Shown here: positions 22,095 through 34,312 of the stretch, one piece after another
Layout of the letters: each line of letters opens with the position of its first letter
Numbering within the stretch: the stretch's first letter is position 1
NCBI GenBank assembly: GCA_029891345.1
Contig: CM056993.1
Location: 228,995,265-229,059,264 of the forward strand
Source: Dryococelus australis
Taxonomy: Eukaryota > Arthropoda > Insecta > Phasmatodea > Phasmatidae
Direction: 5' to 3'
Length of the DNA: 64,000 bases
Position numbers and translations under genes: made by a program
The notes under the pieces: generated by a model
The model's input: only the letters and a program-made list of their open reading frames with translations
Database searches by the model: none
Told to the model about the DNA's origin: nothing

Positions 22095-24815
22095 AGGTGT
22101 TAAGTGCTAGTGGTGTGAGAAGTAGCGGGGGTTCAGTGCTAGTTGCGAGAGAAGTAGCGGGGGCTGAGTGCTAGTGGAGAGAGAAGTAGCCGGGGTTGAT
22201 GCTAATGGTGAGTGAAGTAGCGGAGGTTGAGTGCTAGTGGTGAGAGAAGTAGCGGGAGTTGAGTACTAGGGGTGAGAGAAGTAGCGGAGGTTGAGTGCTA
22301 TGGGTGAGAGAAAAAGCGGGGGTTGGGTGCTAGTGATGAGAGAAGTAGAGAAGGTTGAGCGCTAGTGGTGTGAGAAGTAGCGGGCGTTGAGCGCTAGTGC
22401 TGTGAGAAGTAGCGGGGGTTGAGTGCTAGTTGCGAGAGAAGTAGTGGGGGCTGAGTGCTAGTTGTGGGAGAAGTAGCGGGGGTTGAGAGCTAGTGGTGTG
22501 ATAAGTAGCCAGGGCCGAGTGCTAGTGGTGAGAGAAGTACCCGGGGTTGATGCTAGTGGTGCGTGAAGTAGCGGGGGTTGAGGGCTAGGGGTGAGAGAAG
22601 AAGCGGGGGTTGAGTGCTAGTGGTATGAGAAGAGAGAAGGAGCAGTGGTTAACTGCTAGTGGTTAGAGAAGAAGCGGGTGTTGAGCGCTTGTGGTAAGAG
22701 AAGTAGCAGAGGTTGAGTGCTAGAGGTGAGTGAAGGAGTGGCTGTTGAGTGCTAGTGGTGAGATAATTAGCAGGGGTTTAGTGCTAGTTGTGAGCGAAGG
22801 AGCTGGGGTTGAATGCTAGTTGTGAGAGAAGTAGCGGGGGTTGAGAACTTGATGTTTGAGAAGTAGCCGGTGTTATGTGCTAGTGGTGAGAGAAGTTGCG
22901 GGGATTGAGTGCTAGTGGTGAGCTAAGTTGAGAGGATTGAGTGCTTGTGGTGGGAGTAGCCGGAGTTGATGTTAGTGGTGATTTAAAAGGCAGGAGTTGA
23001 GTGCTAGGGGTGAGCGAAGCAGGGGTTGAATGCTAGTTGTGAGAGAAGTAGCGGGGGTTGAAAATTTGATGTTTGAGAAGTAGCTGGTGTTATGTGCTAG
23101 TGGTGAGAGAAGTAGCCAGGGTTGAGTACTAGTGGTGAGAGAAGTCGTGGTGGGGGGGGGGGGGGGGGGGGGTGGGGTGTGAGTGCTAGTTGTGAGAGAA
23201 TTAGCGAGGGTTGAGTGCTAGTGGTGAAAGGAGTAGCAGGGATTAAGTGCTAGTGGTGTTAGAAGTAGCGGGGATGAGTGCTAGTGGTGAGTGTATGAGC
23301 GGGGGTTGAGTGCTCGTGGTGAGAGAAGAAGGGGTTGGGTGCTTATGATGAGTAAAGTAGCTATGGTTGTGAGCTAGTGGTGTGAGAAGTACAGAGGTTG
23401 AGTACTAGTGGTGTGAGAAGTAGCGTGTGTTGAGGGCTAGCGGTTATGTGAAGGGAGAAGGAGCGGGGATTGAGTGCTAGTGGTGTGAGAAGTAGCCGGG
23501 GTTGAGTGCTAGTGGTGAGAGAAGTAGCGTGGGTTGAGTGCTAGTGGTGTGAGAAATAGCCGGGGTTGAATGCTAGTTGTGACAGAAGTATCGGTGGTTG
23601 AGTGCTAGGGGTGAGAGAAGTAGTGCAGATGAGTGCTAGAGGTGAGTAAAGGAGTGGGGGTTGAGTGATAGTTGTGGGAGAGGAAGCGGGGGTTGAGTTC
23701 TAATGGTGAGAGAAGTAGCAGTGGTTGAGTGCTAGTGGTGTGAGAAGTAGCGGTGGTTCAGTGCTAGTGGTGAGAGAAGTAGCGGGGGTTGAATGCTAGC
23801 AGTGAGAGAAGTAGCGGGGGTTGAGTGACAGTAGTGAGAGAAGTACCTAGGGTTGAGTGCTAATGTGAGAGAGAAGTAGCTGGGGTTGAGTGCTTGTGAT
23901 GAGAGAAGTTGCGGGGTTTCAGTGCTAATGGAGAGAGAAGTAGAGGCGTTGAGTGCTAGTTGTGAGAGAAGTATCTAGGGTTGAGATAGTAGCGGGGATG
24001 AGTGTAGAGGTGAGTGAAGGAGTGGGGTTGAGTGCTAGTTGTGGAAGTAGTAGAGGGTGTTGAGTGCTAATGGTGGGAAAAGTATCTCGGGTTGAGTGTT
24101 GGTGGTGTGAGAAGTAGCAGGGGTTGAGTGCTAGTGGTGTGAGAAGTATCTGGTGTTGAGGGTTAGTGGTTATTGAAGGGAGAAGGAGCGGAAGTTGATT
24201 GCTAGCGGTGTGAGAGAAGTAGCGGTGGTGATTGCTAGAGGTGAGTGAAGGAGCGGGGGTTGAGTGCGAGAGGGGAGAGGAGGAATGAGGGTTGAGTGGT
24301 AGTGGTGTGGAGCAGTAGGGGTGTTGAGTTCTAGTGGTGAGAAGAGAATTAGCGGGGTTTGTGATCTAGTAGTGAGAGAAGTGAGAAGCGTGGGTTGTGG
24401 GTTAGTGGTGAGATAATTAGTGGGTGTTAAGTGCTAGTGTGAGAGACGTTGCGGAGATTGAGTGCTAGTTGTGAGAGAAGTTACCGTGGTTTGAGTGCTT
24501 CTGGTTAGAAGATAAGTAGTGGGGGTTGAGCGTTAGTGGTGAGAAGTGGGGGGGATGAGTGTAGGTGGTTGATAATTAGTGGGGGTGTGTAGTGTGCTAC
24601 TAGTGGGAGAGAGATGTGCGGGGGTTGAGTGTTAGTTGTGATGGAAGTAGCGTGGGTAGAGTTTAAGTGGTGAGAGAAAGAAGCGGGGTTGAGTGCATAG
24701 GGGTGAGAGAAGTATCGGGGGTTGAGTAGTAGTGATGAGAGAGTAGCGGATGTTGAGTGCTAAGGTGAGTGTAGGAAGGGTGTTGAGTGCTAGTGGGGTG
24801 AGGAGAGGAGTTTTG
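22095..24815. repeat. G-rich minisatellite, unit about 31-32 bp, roughly 85-90 degenerate copies
   Basis: The consensus unit read by eye has two halves: GGGGGTTGAGTGCTAG and TGGTGAGAGAAGTAGC. Units vary by point changes and small indels. Some variants recur (GTGTGAGAAGTAG, GAGTGAAGGAGTGG, ATAATTAGCAGGG), which suggests higher-order spread of subtypes. The plus strand is rich in G and A and poor in C. A G run of about 20 at 23152-23172 interrupts one unit. Minus-strand open frames within it are repeat artefacts. The copy number is an estimate from length and period. Confidence 0.95.
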
Positions 24816-24834
24816 GGCGAAGTGGTGTTTATTG

Positions 24835-24945
24835 ATGATTGTAGGGAAGTGGGGGCACGTGTGGCCTTGCTAGTATTCGAGCCTGGTTCCCCTTGGTGGG
24901 AGACGATCAACTGCGCCACCGCGACACCCATTAACAAGTTATCAT
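24835..24945 (-). mobile_element. tRNA-derived SINE head fragment at the minisatellite edge
   Basis: On the minus strand it has an A-box-like GTGGCGCAGTTGATCG, then CTCCCACCAAGGGGAACCAG and a B-box-like GGCTCGAATACTAGC. The spacing is tRNA-like and the CTCCCACCAA segment is shared with S1 copy 2. The body is not visible because the fragment runs straight into the minisatellite. It is not a functional tRNA gene: no complete cloverleaf with acceptor pairing was seen. Confidence 0.55.
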
Positions 24946-25660
24946 CAAGAATAACCCTTCTGTGATTAGGCGCACACAATAGACATCAACTTTAAACATC
25001 CATTTATATTCACAAAATTGCTTTGAATTTCGAAAGAATGTTTTTTATTCAAGTGAATTTTATAACTGTCTACATATAGCACAAATCGGTTAATAACGGT
25101 CAAAATTACTTGAATGTAATCGTACCATGCATCACCAGACACGCCACATTTCAGCTACCGCGCTGCAGTTTGAAGCCTTTCAGCTGCAGTTGCCGATACT
25201 GAATGTCGCAAACTATTGAAGAAATATTTAATATACAGATGGAAATGGGTCATTGTTTCTTGCCTACTATTGTGCGGCGTTTAATGAACTGTGACATGTA
25301 TGTGGTCTTCTGTTTAATTATTCCCTCTTGTATTGAATCTACTTTACAAAATCAAGAAAAGCTTATGAGATCATTTTCCTGTATGAGTGTATGTGTATAG
25401 GGCATCGTTAACTATAATTTTTTGCGTGAGTGGGGGAAGCGGCACTGACTTAAATATAAAAACATAGGAAAACATTCCATATCATACGAAATAATTACAG
25501 CCAGCAATAAAATGAATATCACTTTTTATTTTTGTTGCAAATGATAGGAATCCATTTGTTCTTGATGCAGATTTAGAGAAAAATATTATACGACAGATTC
25601 CATAATTAAAAAAAAAAAAATTAATAAATGTTATTAAAAATGTGATTGACCCAGGAGATA
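24946..25660. other. Unannotated AT-rich sequence
   Basis: No supported gene or repeat. Confidence 0.4.
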
Positions 25661-25661
25661 T

Positions 25662-26185
25662 TTATCTTAATTCAGACCTGAAGACAATTGTGGCAGCATT
25701 TTCTCTTATATCAACTGGGTAAAAAATGTGAACGTAACAGAGGGCTGCGTGATCTAATTTCTTCTGAATCATTAAGGAATGCAGGTATGTTTTCAATCGT
25801 CTTAGTGTGCGGAAACTTCTCGCTGCCTCACGTGACGTGCTGGGTGACACAAGCAGCAGCCTAATTATGAGTTCCTCATTAGAAAACATGTGTCCTACGT
25901 CTGCCTATATTTTTTAAAACTTTTCACGGCGTCTTCGACACAATAAAGACGGTTTATTTTATTTTTTAACATCTGAAATTCTACTTGCAGTGTTACTCTA
26001 TCTATTTCTGGGTAGTCACTGATATCGGAAAAGTTTTCTCCAGTCTGTAGAACTTGTTCAAGATACAGGTGTTTTTTAATGTCATGCAGGTCAAAGCGAT
26101 TTTTTTAATTGACAAACTGCAGTATCAATAACATGAAAGTACTCTCTCCAGAAGTGGTCACGACATTTTGGATGCTACTTCCTGA
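25662..26185 (-). pseudogene. hAT transposase C-terminal relic (ZMYM1-like hAT type)
   Basis: On the minus strand a first part reads WREYFHVIDTAVCQL and then RFDLHDIKKHLYLEQVLQ. It continues through DYPEIDRVTLQVEF and, after a frameshift near 25890, reaches SREAARSFRTLRRLKTYLHS and QKKLDHAALCYVH. The last block is the characteristic hAT dimerisation segment (ERSFS.LRRLKTYLRSTM..ERL..LALL..H). Only the C-terminal part is present. A frameshift near 26110 and a stop near 25910 break the frame. The upstream catalytic domain is missing from the adjacent AT-rich DNA. Confidence 0.8.
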
Positions 26186-27285
26186 TCTTGCCCTCAAATG
26201 ATAAAATAATGTTTACTATAGAGATTGTTTAATGTGAACATTAGGAATATTTGTACAATATATAGAATAAAAAACGGTATGTTATAATTTCATATATAAT
26301 TTTTTTTCTAATATATAAATAACACTTGGTATTTAAAATGTAAGTAAGTTGCTAAATACAATAAGACAGAATTATAAAATATATAAAATGGTATATCTAT
26401 TCAAAAAAGTATATGCGCGGTATGTAAATGTAATAAATCAACAGTCATAAAAAAAGAATTCTCCATTTGTGAGGGTATAATAAATTAATTATACAAGCTG
26501 ATGAGAAAGAATTTTTCTAGGAGAAAAGTTATTTGTTTTAGAATAGATGACTTATAGCATATCGATTTATCTTAAATGGATACCGAAAATGTGAAAGGAA
26601 TATTAACTCTCAATAAAGGATTTAAATACAATATATTGTGGCAGCGGTGGAAAGTTAAAGGGGTGAAGAAAATAATTCAGGTTGCCCGATATTCAAAACC
26701 AACACTATGAGAAAAATAATTTATAAAAAAAAGTATTAAAATAAAACTAAAAAGAGTAGAATATATATAGACATATATACAGCGTGTATAGGAAACATGT
26801 GTACAAACTCAAGCACATGATTCGTGACCGGAAAAGAGGAAGATTGATATAGGCCACCCATAGTCCATCTCAAATAATAAGGGCTGTAGCAGCCCCCAAA
26901 GGCGGTGGGCGACAAGGCCATTACGTGGGATATTAGGTACAGTACTTGCGTTAGAAGAACACAAATAGGTATACGGAGCAAGTGAACCAATATCTTGGAT
27001 CTTGGATACACGGTAGGTATGGTCCGTGGTAAACACCCCCATCATGTAAATAATAGGGGTTGGCACCCTTTGATTGCATGCAACACATACACCGTGAGGT
27101 TATATTGATTGTGGGTACCATTGAATGAAGCAGGACGACGTAAGTAGCCCGCCCCCCGCCCCCAAGTGGAAATCCTCTAGGATACGCCGTTTCCGGTTAA
27201 ATCGCAAACGAAGGGTACAGGGGTAGCAAAAGCATAGTCTTGTGAGTAGGCAACCCTACCCGCACCCGGAGGAATTCAGCGGAGA
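26186..27285. other. Unannotated sequence
   Basis: The left part is very AT-rich. The right part (about 26760-27280) is of mixed composition and could be old repeat DNA, but no family is recognised. Confidence 0.35.
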
Positions 27286-27287
27286 GT

Positions 27288-27470
27288 CCCCGCCCAATGA
27301 GTGAAGAGAGTGTGGCGGCATGTAACGGCTCTGAGTATGGAGCTGCGCGGGAATGCAAGAGCGGGGCAAATGGGAAAACCCCGAGGCGAATCGGTTTTAA
27401 TTCCCGGCCGGGTCAGGCCCGGATGTTCGTATGTGGGCATCATGCCGGACGATACTACCACTGGTCGGCA
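27288..27470 (-). mobile_element. SINE family S1, copy 3 (rearranged or partial)
   Basis: Blocks shared with other S1 copies include GAGCTGCGCGGGAATGCAAG, AATGGGAAAACCCCGAGGCGA, CGGGTCAGGCCCGGATGTTCG and GGGCATCATGCCGGACGATA. Their order is altered relative to the 30.1-kb copy. It abuts a (TA)n tract at 27478-27503. Confidence 0.6.
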
Positions 27471-27472
27471 TT

Positions 27473-27477
<5 letters not shown>

Positions 27478-27503
<26 letters not shown>
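27478..27503. repeat. (TA)n microsatellite
   Basis: Thirteen TA units between an S1 copy and a foldback element. Confidence 0.9.
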
Positions 27504-27568
27504 GGATGATTCTCAATTAGACCGACAATCTTCGGGAGGTGATTTTCCATGAAAAAGTAAAAGTAAAA

Positions 27569-27823
27569 CATATGTGACACTTTATACCTAAACCGAATAC
27601 TAAGGGAGATATGAGCCCTTGACTAAACGAGATTTTAAGCCGTATTTGTGCAAAATTTTGGCTCTTACGTTGAATATCCCGATAAAATACAATAATGTTT
27701 CGAAAGTTGTCATTGTATTTTACTTCGTTACCGATATTTTGCACAAATACTGCTTAAAACCTTGTTTTTTAAGGGCTCATACCTTCCATAATATTCGGTT
27801 TCGGTATAAAGTGACATATATGT
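27569..27823. mobile_element. Foldback element with inverted arms of about 88 bp
   Basis: The left arm (about 27569-27656) contains ATGTGACACTTTATACC.AAACCGAATA, GGGCTCATA in reverse, and GTATTTGTGCAAAA. The right arm (about 27734-27823) contains the same blocks in reverse complement: TTGCACAAATACTGC, AAGGGCTCATACCTTCC and ATATTCGGTTTCGGTATAAAG. A loop of about 77 bp separates the arms. No coding capacity. Open frames on both strands are by-products of the symmetry. No target duplication was identified. Confidence 0.8.
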
Positions 27824-27839
27824 TTTCGTTGTGTGTGTG

Positions 27840-27866
27840 TCTCTCTCTCTCTCTCTCTCTCTCTCT
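27840..27866. repeat. (CT)n microsatellite
   Basis: About 13 CT units immediately 3' of the foldback element. Confidence 0.9.
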
Positions 27867-30087
27867 TGTCGTCCAAAACAAACTCATTCAGAATCAAACA
27901 GTAAGAAAAAAAGCCTCCAGCACAGGACTATTCCATAACGCCGTCCTGAAGCCACAGCATTGCCACTTCTATACATCACTTAACTTCCATAAACATCCAA
28001 AATACTTGTATCTCTTTTAGTAAGACGGAGCTCAACATCATGCAAATTATCTATAAACGTTTTCAAAATTTTAATAATTCTGAGTGAGAGGGAAAACAAA
28101 ATGTAGATAAAAATATTTTTGGGGGCGGGGGCTTTGGAATGGTGTGCTCGTTCGACTTCGACAGGTTACTGGGGAAGGGATCTCTTCATGGTTCCTGGTG
28201 CTGCAAGGAATATCACACAATGTGCTGTCCACTACCACTTCTTCCTCGTGTAACAGTTGCTACCAGATATAACCTAGACCTCTTAGGTTTGAGGAAGAGG
28301 AAAGAAAGTTATCTTTATCTTTCAAATTTTAACGACTTGAATATGCGGGGGTCTTTTATAATAGTAACAAGTGAGTGAATGAAATAAAAACCAGAGGTTT
28401 TCAAAACCAAAATTTAAAACTTTCTAAACTTCAGCACCAACTATCAAGAAACAACATAAATATATTAAATGGCCAACAATTAGTTAACTTTGGTCAATAA
28501 ATTATTATAACATAGCAATTTCAGGATTGAAGGAAAAATGTGAACAAGCATAAGGAAAATAAGTTTTTAAAGTTATTACAGGTAATTTCTGGCTTTCATA
28601 GAAACAAAATTAATAAAGTTCAGGTGTAGATGTTTTTTTTTTTTTTTTAACAGACTGACTGCAAAAACGATTTAATCAAAATTTGATTTGTTCTCATAAG
28701 ACTTTTGTTCTTTTCAAATGCAAGTTATAAAAACGAAAACTATATAACTAGGTATATAATACAATAATAAATATAGTTACAATCTCATTAAAAGAACGAA
28801 TAGGTAGGTTATAGAGGTTCACAACAGAGTTAATTACAATTAGGAAAACTATCTCGAAGCCTTTTGTTTTTCTATTATTCTGGAGGGATGTCTGCGTTAT
28901 AGGTTAAATCCGTACAAACATTAATGTAAACATCAACACAGTTACTAAAGCACTCGTAATAACTGCCTATATATTGACTGTCTTCAACAACTATTCCCGA
29001 ATTACTTTAACTTAGAAGATAAATAATTAATCTTAAAATATTATTGATCGACCAAAAATTATCAGAAAAACTAAAACGACAAGCAAAACGTTGAAAAACA
29101 CTATATGCTAAAAGTTACGAAACTTCAACACTATAAACAAGACACTCGATGTTTGCTAGGGAAAGGCTATCAAAACAAGTTAGCGTCACAACTCGCTACC
29201 AACCTTCATGACCTGAACCATAAAAAAAAATTAACTCTTAAGTGACAACGCCAAATGAATAAGATTAAGCTTTCACTTACTTCAAAGCACTTCTTAAAAT
29301 ATTTGCCACTAAAACCAAAAACGTTCACCTGAAATAAACTTCATAATCTGCTAGAGTCCTCACCTCTTGTCAACGCCGTCAACTACCAAGGTTAATCGAC
29401 TGATCATGTGACTCACCTCTACTGATCCTCAAGAACTCTAAAAACTCTAACTACTCCAATTAAGACTGTTTATAGGATTGATAGGGGCCATTCTTCCTGA
29501 GGTCAGGAGAGAATGTCCCGCTCAATCAAAACAAACAACTACTTAACTCATCTCCGAAGTTTCCAGCAGCCTTCTCCTGGCCGCCTCTCTCTCTCTCTCT
29601 CTCTGCACACATATAATCCTAGCTCGCCGCCATCTTCCCGACTACAGCTTGCCTAGCTTGACGATATTTACATCTGCTCTATAATTAGACCAAACAATTC
29701 TATAGGACATTTGGAAAGCTTTCAGTCATTATCGTACAAATATCCCTGAAACTGATAGTGTAGTGCCGTCTCATTTCGAAATATTTTCAGCAACTAAATT
29801 TTAGAGATAATTTACCTGCATTGTGTGCAGTTCATTGCATGGCAAAGTAAGGTTTTCAGCTATTCCTTTATACTGTTTACATCAGCATTATTGTTTTTAT
29901 ACTTGTTAATAAATTATTCATTAAAATGAACACATTTACAGAGGAAAAATTGTTTAAATCATATAGCTAATATTAATATATATAGATTACCTGAATTTAT
30001 CGTGTTAGTACACATTTGTAGTTACGACATCTTTGCATGTATCAGACATTACAATTATAATCCGAAAGTGAACATTAAGCAATCCTG
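27867..30087. other. Unannotated sequence
   Basis: No gene supported. A second short (CT)n tract lies at about 29586-29603, next to a GC-richer patch. A 79-codon open frame at 28139-28378 is not recognised. Confidence 0.4.
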
Positions 30088-30346
30088 GGACCGATGTGGT
30101 GTAGTGGTTAGTCTTACTCTCCTCCCAAGATGGCGAACTGGGTTTGATTCTCGGTGATGTCGCCTCCGGATATTCGCATGAGGGAATCGTACCATACAAC
30201 GGCCTTGGTCGGCGGGTTTTCTCACTTATTTCCCATTTCTGCCACCTTGGCATTCCGGCGCTGCTCCATACTCATCTCACTTTACCCTCAAGGGATCTTA
30301 AGACCCCAATGTTAAGAACCACCCAAATCTCTTCACTCACTCATTA
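30088..30346 (+). mobile_element. SINE family S1, copy 4 (most complete, tRNA-derived)
   Basis: It starts with a tRNA-like head: A-box-like TAGTGGTTAGTCTTACTC (30103-30120) and B-box-like GGGTTTGATTCTCGG (30131-30145). The family body follows: GGATATTCGCATGAGGGAATC, CGGCGGGTTTTCTCACTTATT, GCATTCCGGCGCTGCTCCATA, and a tail with CTTAAGACCCCAATGTTAAG and AACCACCCAAATCTCTTCAC. RNA polymerase III transcription is inferred from the box arrangement. Confidence 0.85.
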
Positions 30347-32890
30347 AGCATTCTGCCTACTGGGACGTATTTTGTCCATAAGGGCGAGAGCTCTGAGGAT
30401 GACCCAGGTATGCGGATCACATGCCTCATAGCCCCCCAGGAGCAAGCTCCATCTGCCCATCAGCTGAAGAGGCCTCACCTCCCAATTCCCTCCCACTCCG
30501 TTTTCAGCTCCCGTGAAGACTGCTGGACGCCTGCATCCCATCGTTGCAGCCTTTTGCCGGAATGAGGAAGTTCCATATGGCCTGGCCGACTCCTGGTTCG
30601 GGGTTACCGCAGCACCAACCCCTCTCGGATAAGCATCAGCAGCCACAGTTCCATCAGCACACCGGGTTCTCTGCCTAGCAGCCACCCAGGACCACCAGTC
30701 AGGCAAGTAAGCCAGTGGTAGTGTGCCAGACACTTCGCCGGACGGTAAAACCGACCCCTGACTTCGGGTCGAGCCAACAAGCCACGTGCCAGTACTGTAC
30801 AGCGGCCGTGCTCCAGGGCACCAGCATTAAAGCAAGACATTAAACTTGATGCATGTTGCCCTAGAGAACTACAGACATGGTGATTATGGTTTATGTGCAT
30901 TAGGTCAGATGCACTCAGGTTATAACTAGAGTTATGCTTTTGGTAATTTTTTTACTTGCTACTCATATTGGTTGGGTCAGTTGGCGACTGGGTACAAAGT
31001 TAACCCCTGCTGGAACTACGATACGTCTGATTGGGACACTGGCTCACTTTGGCATACCTGTCTTACCACGGATTGCTTCACTCACTGCAGTGGAAGCTGT
31101 TGCTGGCTGGCTGGCTGGAACTGGCGACTATCGGAGAGTACACCGTATCATTGTTTCCACTATGTTGCTTCTTAGATCCAGAACATGGAGTTGGCTACTC
31201 CGTACCTGACTTCTGTGCCCACTAATGTAGCACGGACAACAGGATGATAATCGTGGGCTAGGCAAATGTGTGCAGGGAAATAACCAAATGTAGATACTGG
31301 AGAGGAAGGCCTCTCCAATTGACAGGCGGTCGGAGCTCTCTCCCATTCGGCTTGTCTGCTAAGTGCAGCACACTTACTTGCCAACGATATAGGCGGCCTT
31401 TTGCTCCTCCCTCTGTGAGCCATCTTTTCCCCGAAACGCATAGAGGTCTTGTCGACACTTAAGTACACTCTCGATTGATGTAAACTCGAGACAGATACTT
31501 AGTTAAGTGTAAAGCAAATAGTGGTTGACGGAGCGAGCTTGGTGCCTTAATCAGTTCATTGCCACTGGCGCGCAAACCTAGGACAGTGAGCCATCTTCTT
31601 ACCTCTATCAGGTGAAGTCGCAACAAGGGTTAGGTCTTCAGACCCCGGCAAGTACTCCTTCCAACACCATAAGCAATCCAGTAGCAGTACAACCTGAGCT
31701 GACTGTCTCGCCCCTCTTGCTTGTGTTTCTAGTGGTTGGGGCTCTACCTTTCTATCCACCAAAGTGTCTAGAATGGGTGGCCATTGAATGGTGTGTGTGT
31801 GTATGATGTACAGATTCCTGACGGGAATCTGCAGTCCTGCTCTGTGGTTTGTACTTCTGTAACACCCGGTCTCTGCTGACGTCTTACGGTAACATAATTG
31901 CTAGTGATTGTACGTAATACCTCTAGAATATAAATCTTCTGTGAAAGGAACAATACATATTTATTAGAAATTATAAATACAGTGACACGTGCTACCTACT
32001 AACAAAGCAATGTGTGATATGGAAGTAACCTACGATAAACAGGTGTAGGCAACCTGCTCCTAGACTAACCAAGATGGTGAATAACTTTGATGGCTATGAA
32101 AATAACTCGGTCGCAGCTACTCCAACCAGGGTGCGTGTAGAAGAGACTTTACAAAAAGGGGACCACTACTTTTAAGGGTAGTGGGTGTAGTTGCCTCTAC
32201 CAACACGTAGAGGTGGCTGCTGAACCAGGAGGAACAGCAGCGTACGGTATGATGGTGTCTGCAGGCTTTACTGAAGGAGAGCGTCTGGAAGATGCTGATG
32301 ATGGTAGACGACAGTGGAGCTTCTGGTAGCTAGTGGTGACAGCCCCTGGTGAATGCTGAAGACTTGGTAGCAGTAGAGAGCCTCAGCACATGAAGTGTTG
32401 AGGCGAGTTACTGGAGATGGAAATAACTCCAGAGCCCAGGTGTGCATGGCCTTACATAGTCAGCTGGACAGGTGCACACTGGGCCGGGGTGGGCGATGTG
32501 ACGTTGCCTCATGAGATCCCTGTAGTGCAAGGTTGGGGTGGGAAAATCTACCCTTTGCTCGGGGCTCGTCTTCATGCATTCTCGGGCGCATTCGGCTTGC
32601 CTTGAGGCAGGTGACGGATTGTTGGCCCTCAGCCGCGAGGGGGAGGGGGTGCCTCGACAGCTTTTGGAACCTTATATTCATGTGTTTAGAATCACCCTCC
32701 AAGGTACTAGCAATCTAAGGATACTCGTGAAAGATGTTGCCAGGTTTTACCCTTCCTCGGGTTACGTAAAATACGTGAGTTTGATGAGTTGTAATTGTTT
32801 AGTAAATAAATGGGAAAGCGGCATGCGTCAAACTTTACACCGCGTTTCTAACCTGACACGACCAAAATGTACCCCACCGTAACGTATCCT
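30347..32890 (-). mobile_element. LTR-element-like segment, copy 1 (no gag or pol seen)
   Basis: Two parts match the 44-47 kb copy in order. The stretch 31640-31780 (TTTCTAGTGGTTGGGGCTCTACC, AGAATGGGTGGCCATTGAATG) parallels 46190-46340. A TTTATTAG block (about 31958) and a GAGAGCCTCAGCACA block (about 32372) parallel those at 46514 and 46818. A weaker match links ACAAAGTTAACCCCTGCTGG at about 30992 to about 45530. The minus-strand orientation is inferred from the copy that has gag. The outer boundaries are uncertain and part of 30347-31000 could be another repeat. Confidence 0.5.
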
Positions 32891-32940
32891 TACAGCCACC
32901 AGAACACATCACGGGTCAAATGTTTACGTACTGTACTATA

Positions 32941-32996
32941 AAAAAAAAAAAAAAAAAACGTGCGCGTGCGCACGCACGCACGCACACACACACACA
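32941..32996. repeat. Poly(A) tract followed by alternating CG/CA dinucleotides
   Basis: A run of about 18 A residues is followed by an alternating purine-pyrimidine tract (GTGCGCGTGCGCACGC, then CACA repeats). This composition can adopt Z-DNA. Confidence 0.85.
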
Positions 32997-33000
32997 TGCG

Positions 33001-33531
33001 TTTTAAGTCAGGATATTTATTACATGTAATGGTAACCACTCTGTAATTTCCAGAATAACATTTTTTTTTGTACCGTCCAAAGATATATTTTATGAAGAAA
33101 AGTTACATGAACACGCAACATGAGCAACAAACGGAGTGTAATATTATCAGTGATTTTTATAGTGAGAATGGCACATATCACACAAAATATTGCTGCATAA
33201 ACATGGAGTTTGCAAATTTGTAAATATTAGCATAAGTGTACAAATACTGACGGTAAATTAGAGTGAAAATTGAATTGTGACTGTATAAAAAGAAGGCTAA
33301 AATGTAGATGTAGTTGTACAATTTAATTGACTGGTACCACAGCTAGTAGTAATTACGTATTTGTTATGCGTAAAATTGTTTATGATGTTTAGAGGTTACA
33401 TGCCATCATTAAGAAAATATATATTGGCACACACTTCAACTAAAGCAAAGGTAATTAACATTTGCATTACTTTGAAACACTTTAATTAATCATATTCAGA
33501 ATGAAGTGGATTATATAATGCACAATAGATA

Positions 33532-33562
<31 letters not shown>

Positions 33563-34312
33563 TACATTTTGTATTTCCCCCCCAAGGTCCATGTACTTAA
33601 CAGGGGTGAAAATAACAGAATCGGACAACTTGTTCCCTATAGCTATTCATCAATAAGTATCTTTCATAAGAAACTCAAATTTTTATTTTGTCCTCCCTAT
33701 AAGTATTTCGGGCTTTGAAAACAGCAAATTTTCAATTTTTTCAAAAGTTGGAGACTATTTTTTTTCTAGGAAGGAAGTCTTCAACCTTCTGATGTAGCAC
33801 ACTGTTCTACATGAAGACATTAAGCACACAAAAGATCAGATCTCTAAATCTAACTTTGGTAAAACAGGGTTGGGTATAACGTGGAGTAAAACAGTAATCT
33901 GAATGTTGAAAACAGATAACTGGCATCTTGAAAATACAAAATTTATTTTGCAAATATGTATAAATATACAGTGTAATAGTATCTTATGTAAGCTTTGAAA
34001 TGACACTAAAAACTCAGGCGACTTATTAAAAAAGTTATGGCTAGTTGCATAAACCTCCAAAATCTGTGAAATTTGCTTGCAGTGTGTATGTAAAATGGCT
34101 GCCATCATACACTTGTTGTAGGTAAAATATAAATTGTTTTCCTTTCACCTTGTGGATAGAGTAATATAGGAACAAATTTTTATCAAAATCAAAAATTGTG
34201 CAGCTTCCAATTTTTTTTTTTTTTAAATTTGATGAATTTATATGGAATGACACTGATTTCATATTTATACAAAATACCATTTTGACTTTTAGACATTATA
34301 TATTTACAACTA
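33001..34312. other. Unannotated AT-rich sequence
   Basis: A (TA)n tract occupies about 33540-33564. No gene or repeat family is otherwise supported. Confidence 0.4.

Noticed and set aside
22095..24979. Array resembling direct repeats with spacers (CRISPR-like), and a Pro/Ser/Thr-rich minus-strand frame at its end
   Set aside because: Units are contiguous and degenerate without unique spacers, in a eukaryotic genome. The frame is a by-product of the repeat.
29590..29660. Promoter-like AAGATGGCGGCGAG motif on the minus strand (YY1-like)
   Set aside because: A single motif match without a recognised gene, splice site or transcript support; it could equally be repeat-derived.
30103..30145. Possible tRNA gene
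   Set aside because: The A- and B-box-like motifs belong to a dispersed SINE with a shared body. No acceptor stem or anticodon arm pairing supports a functional tRNA.
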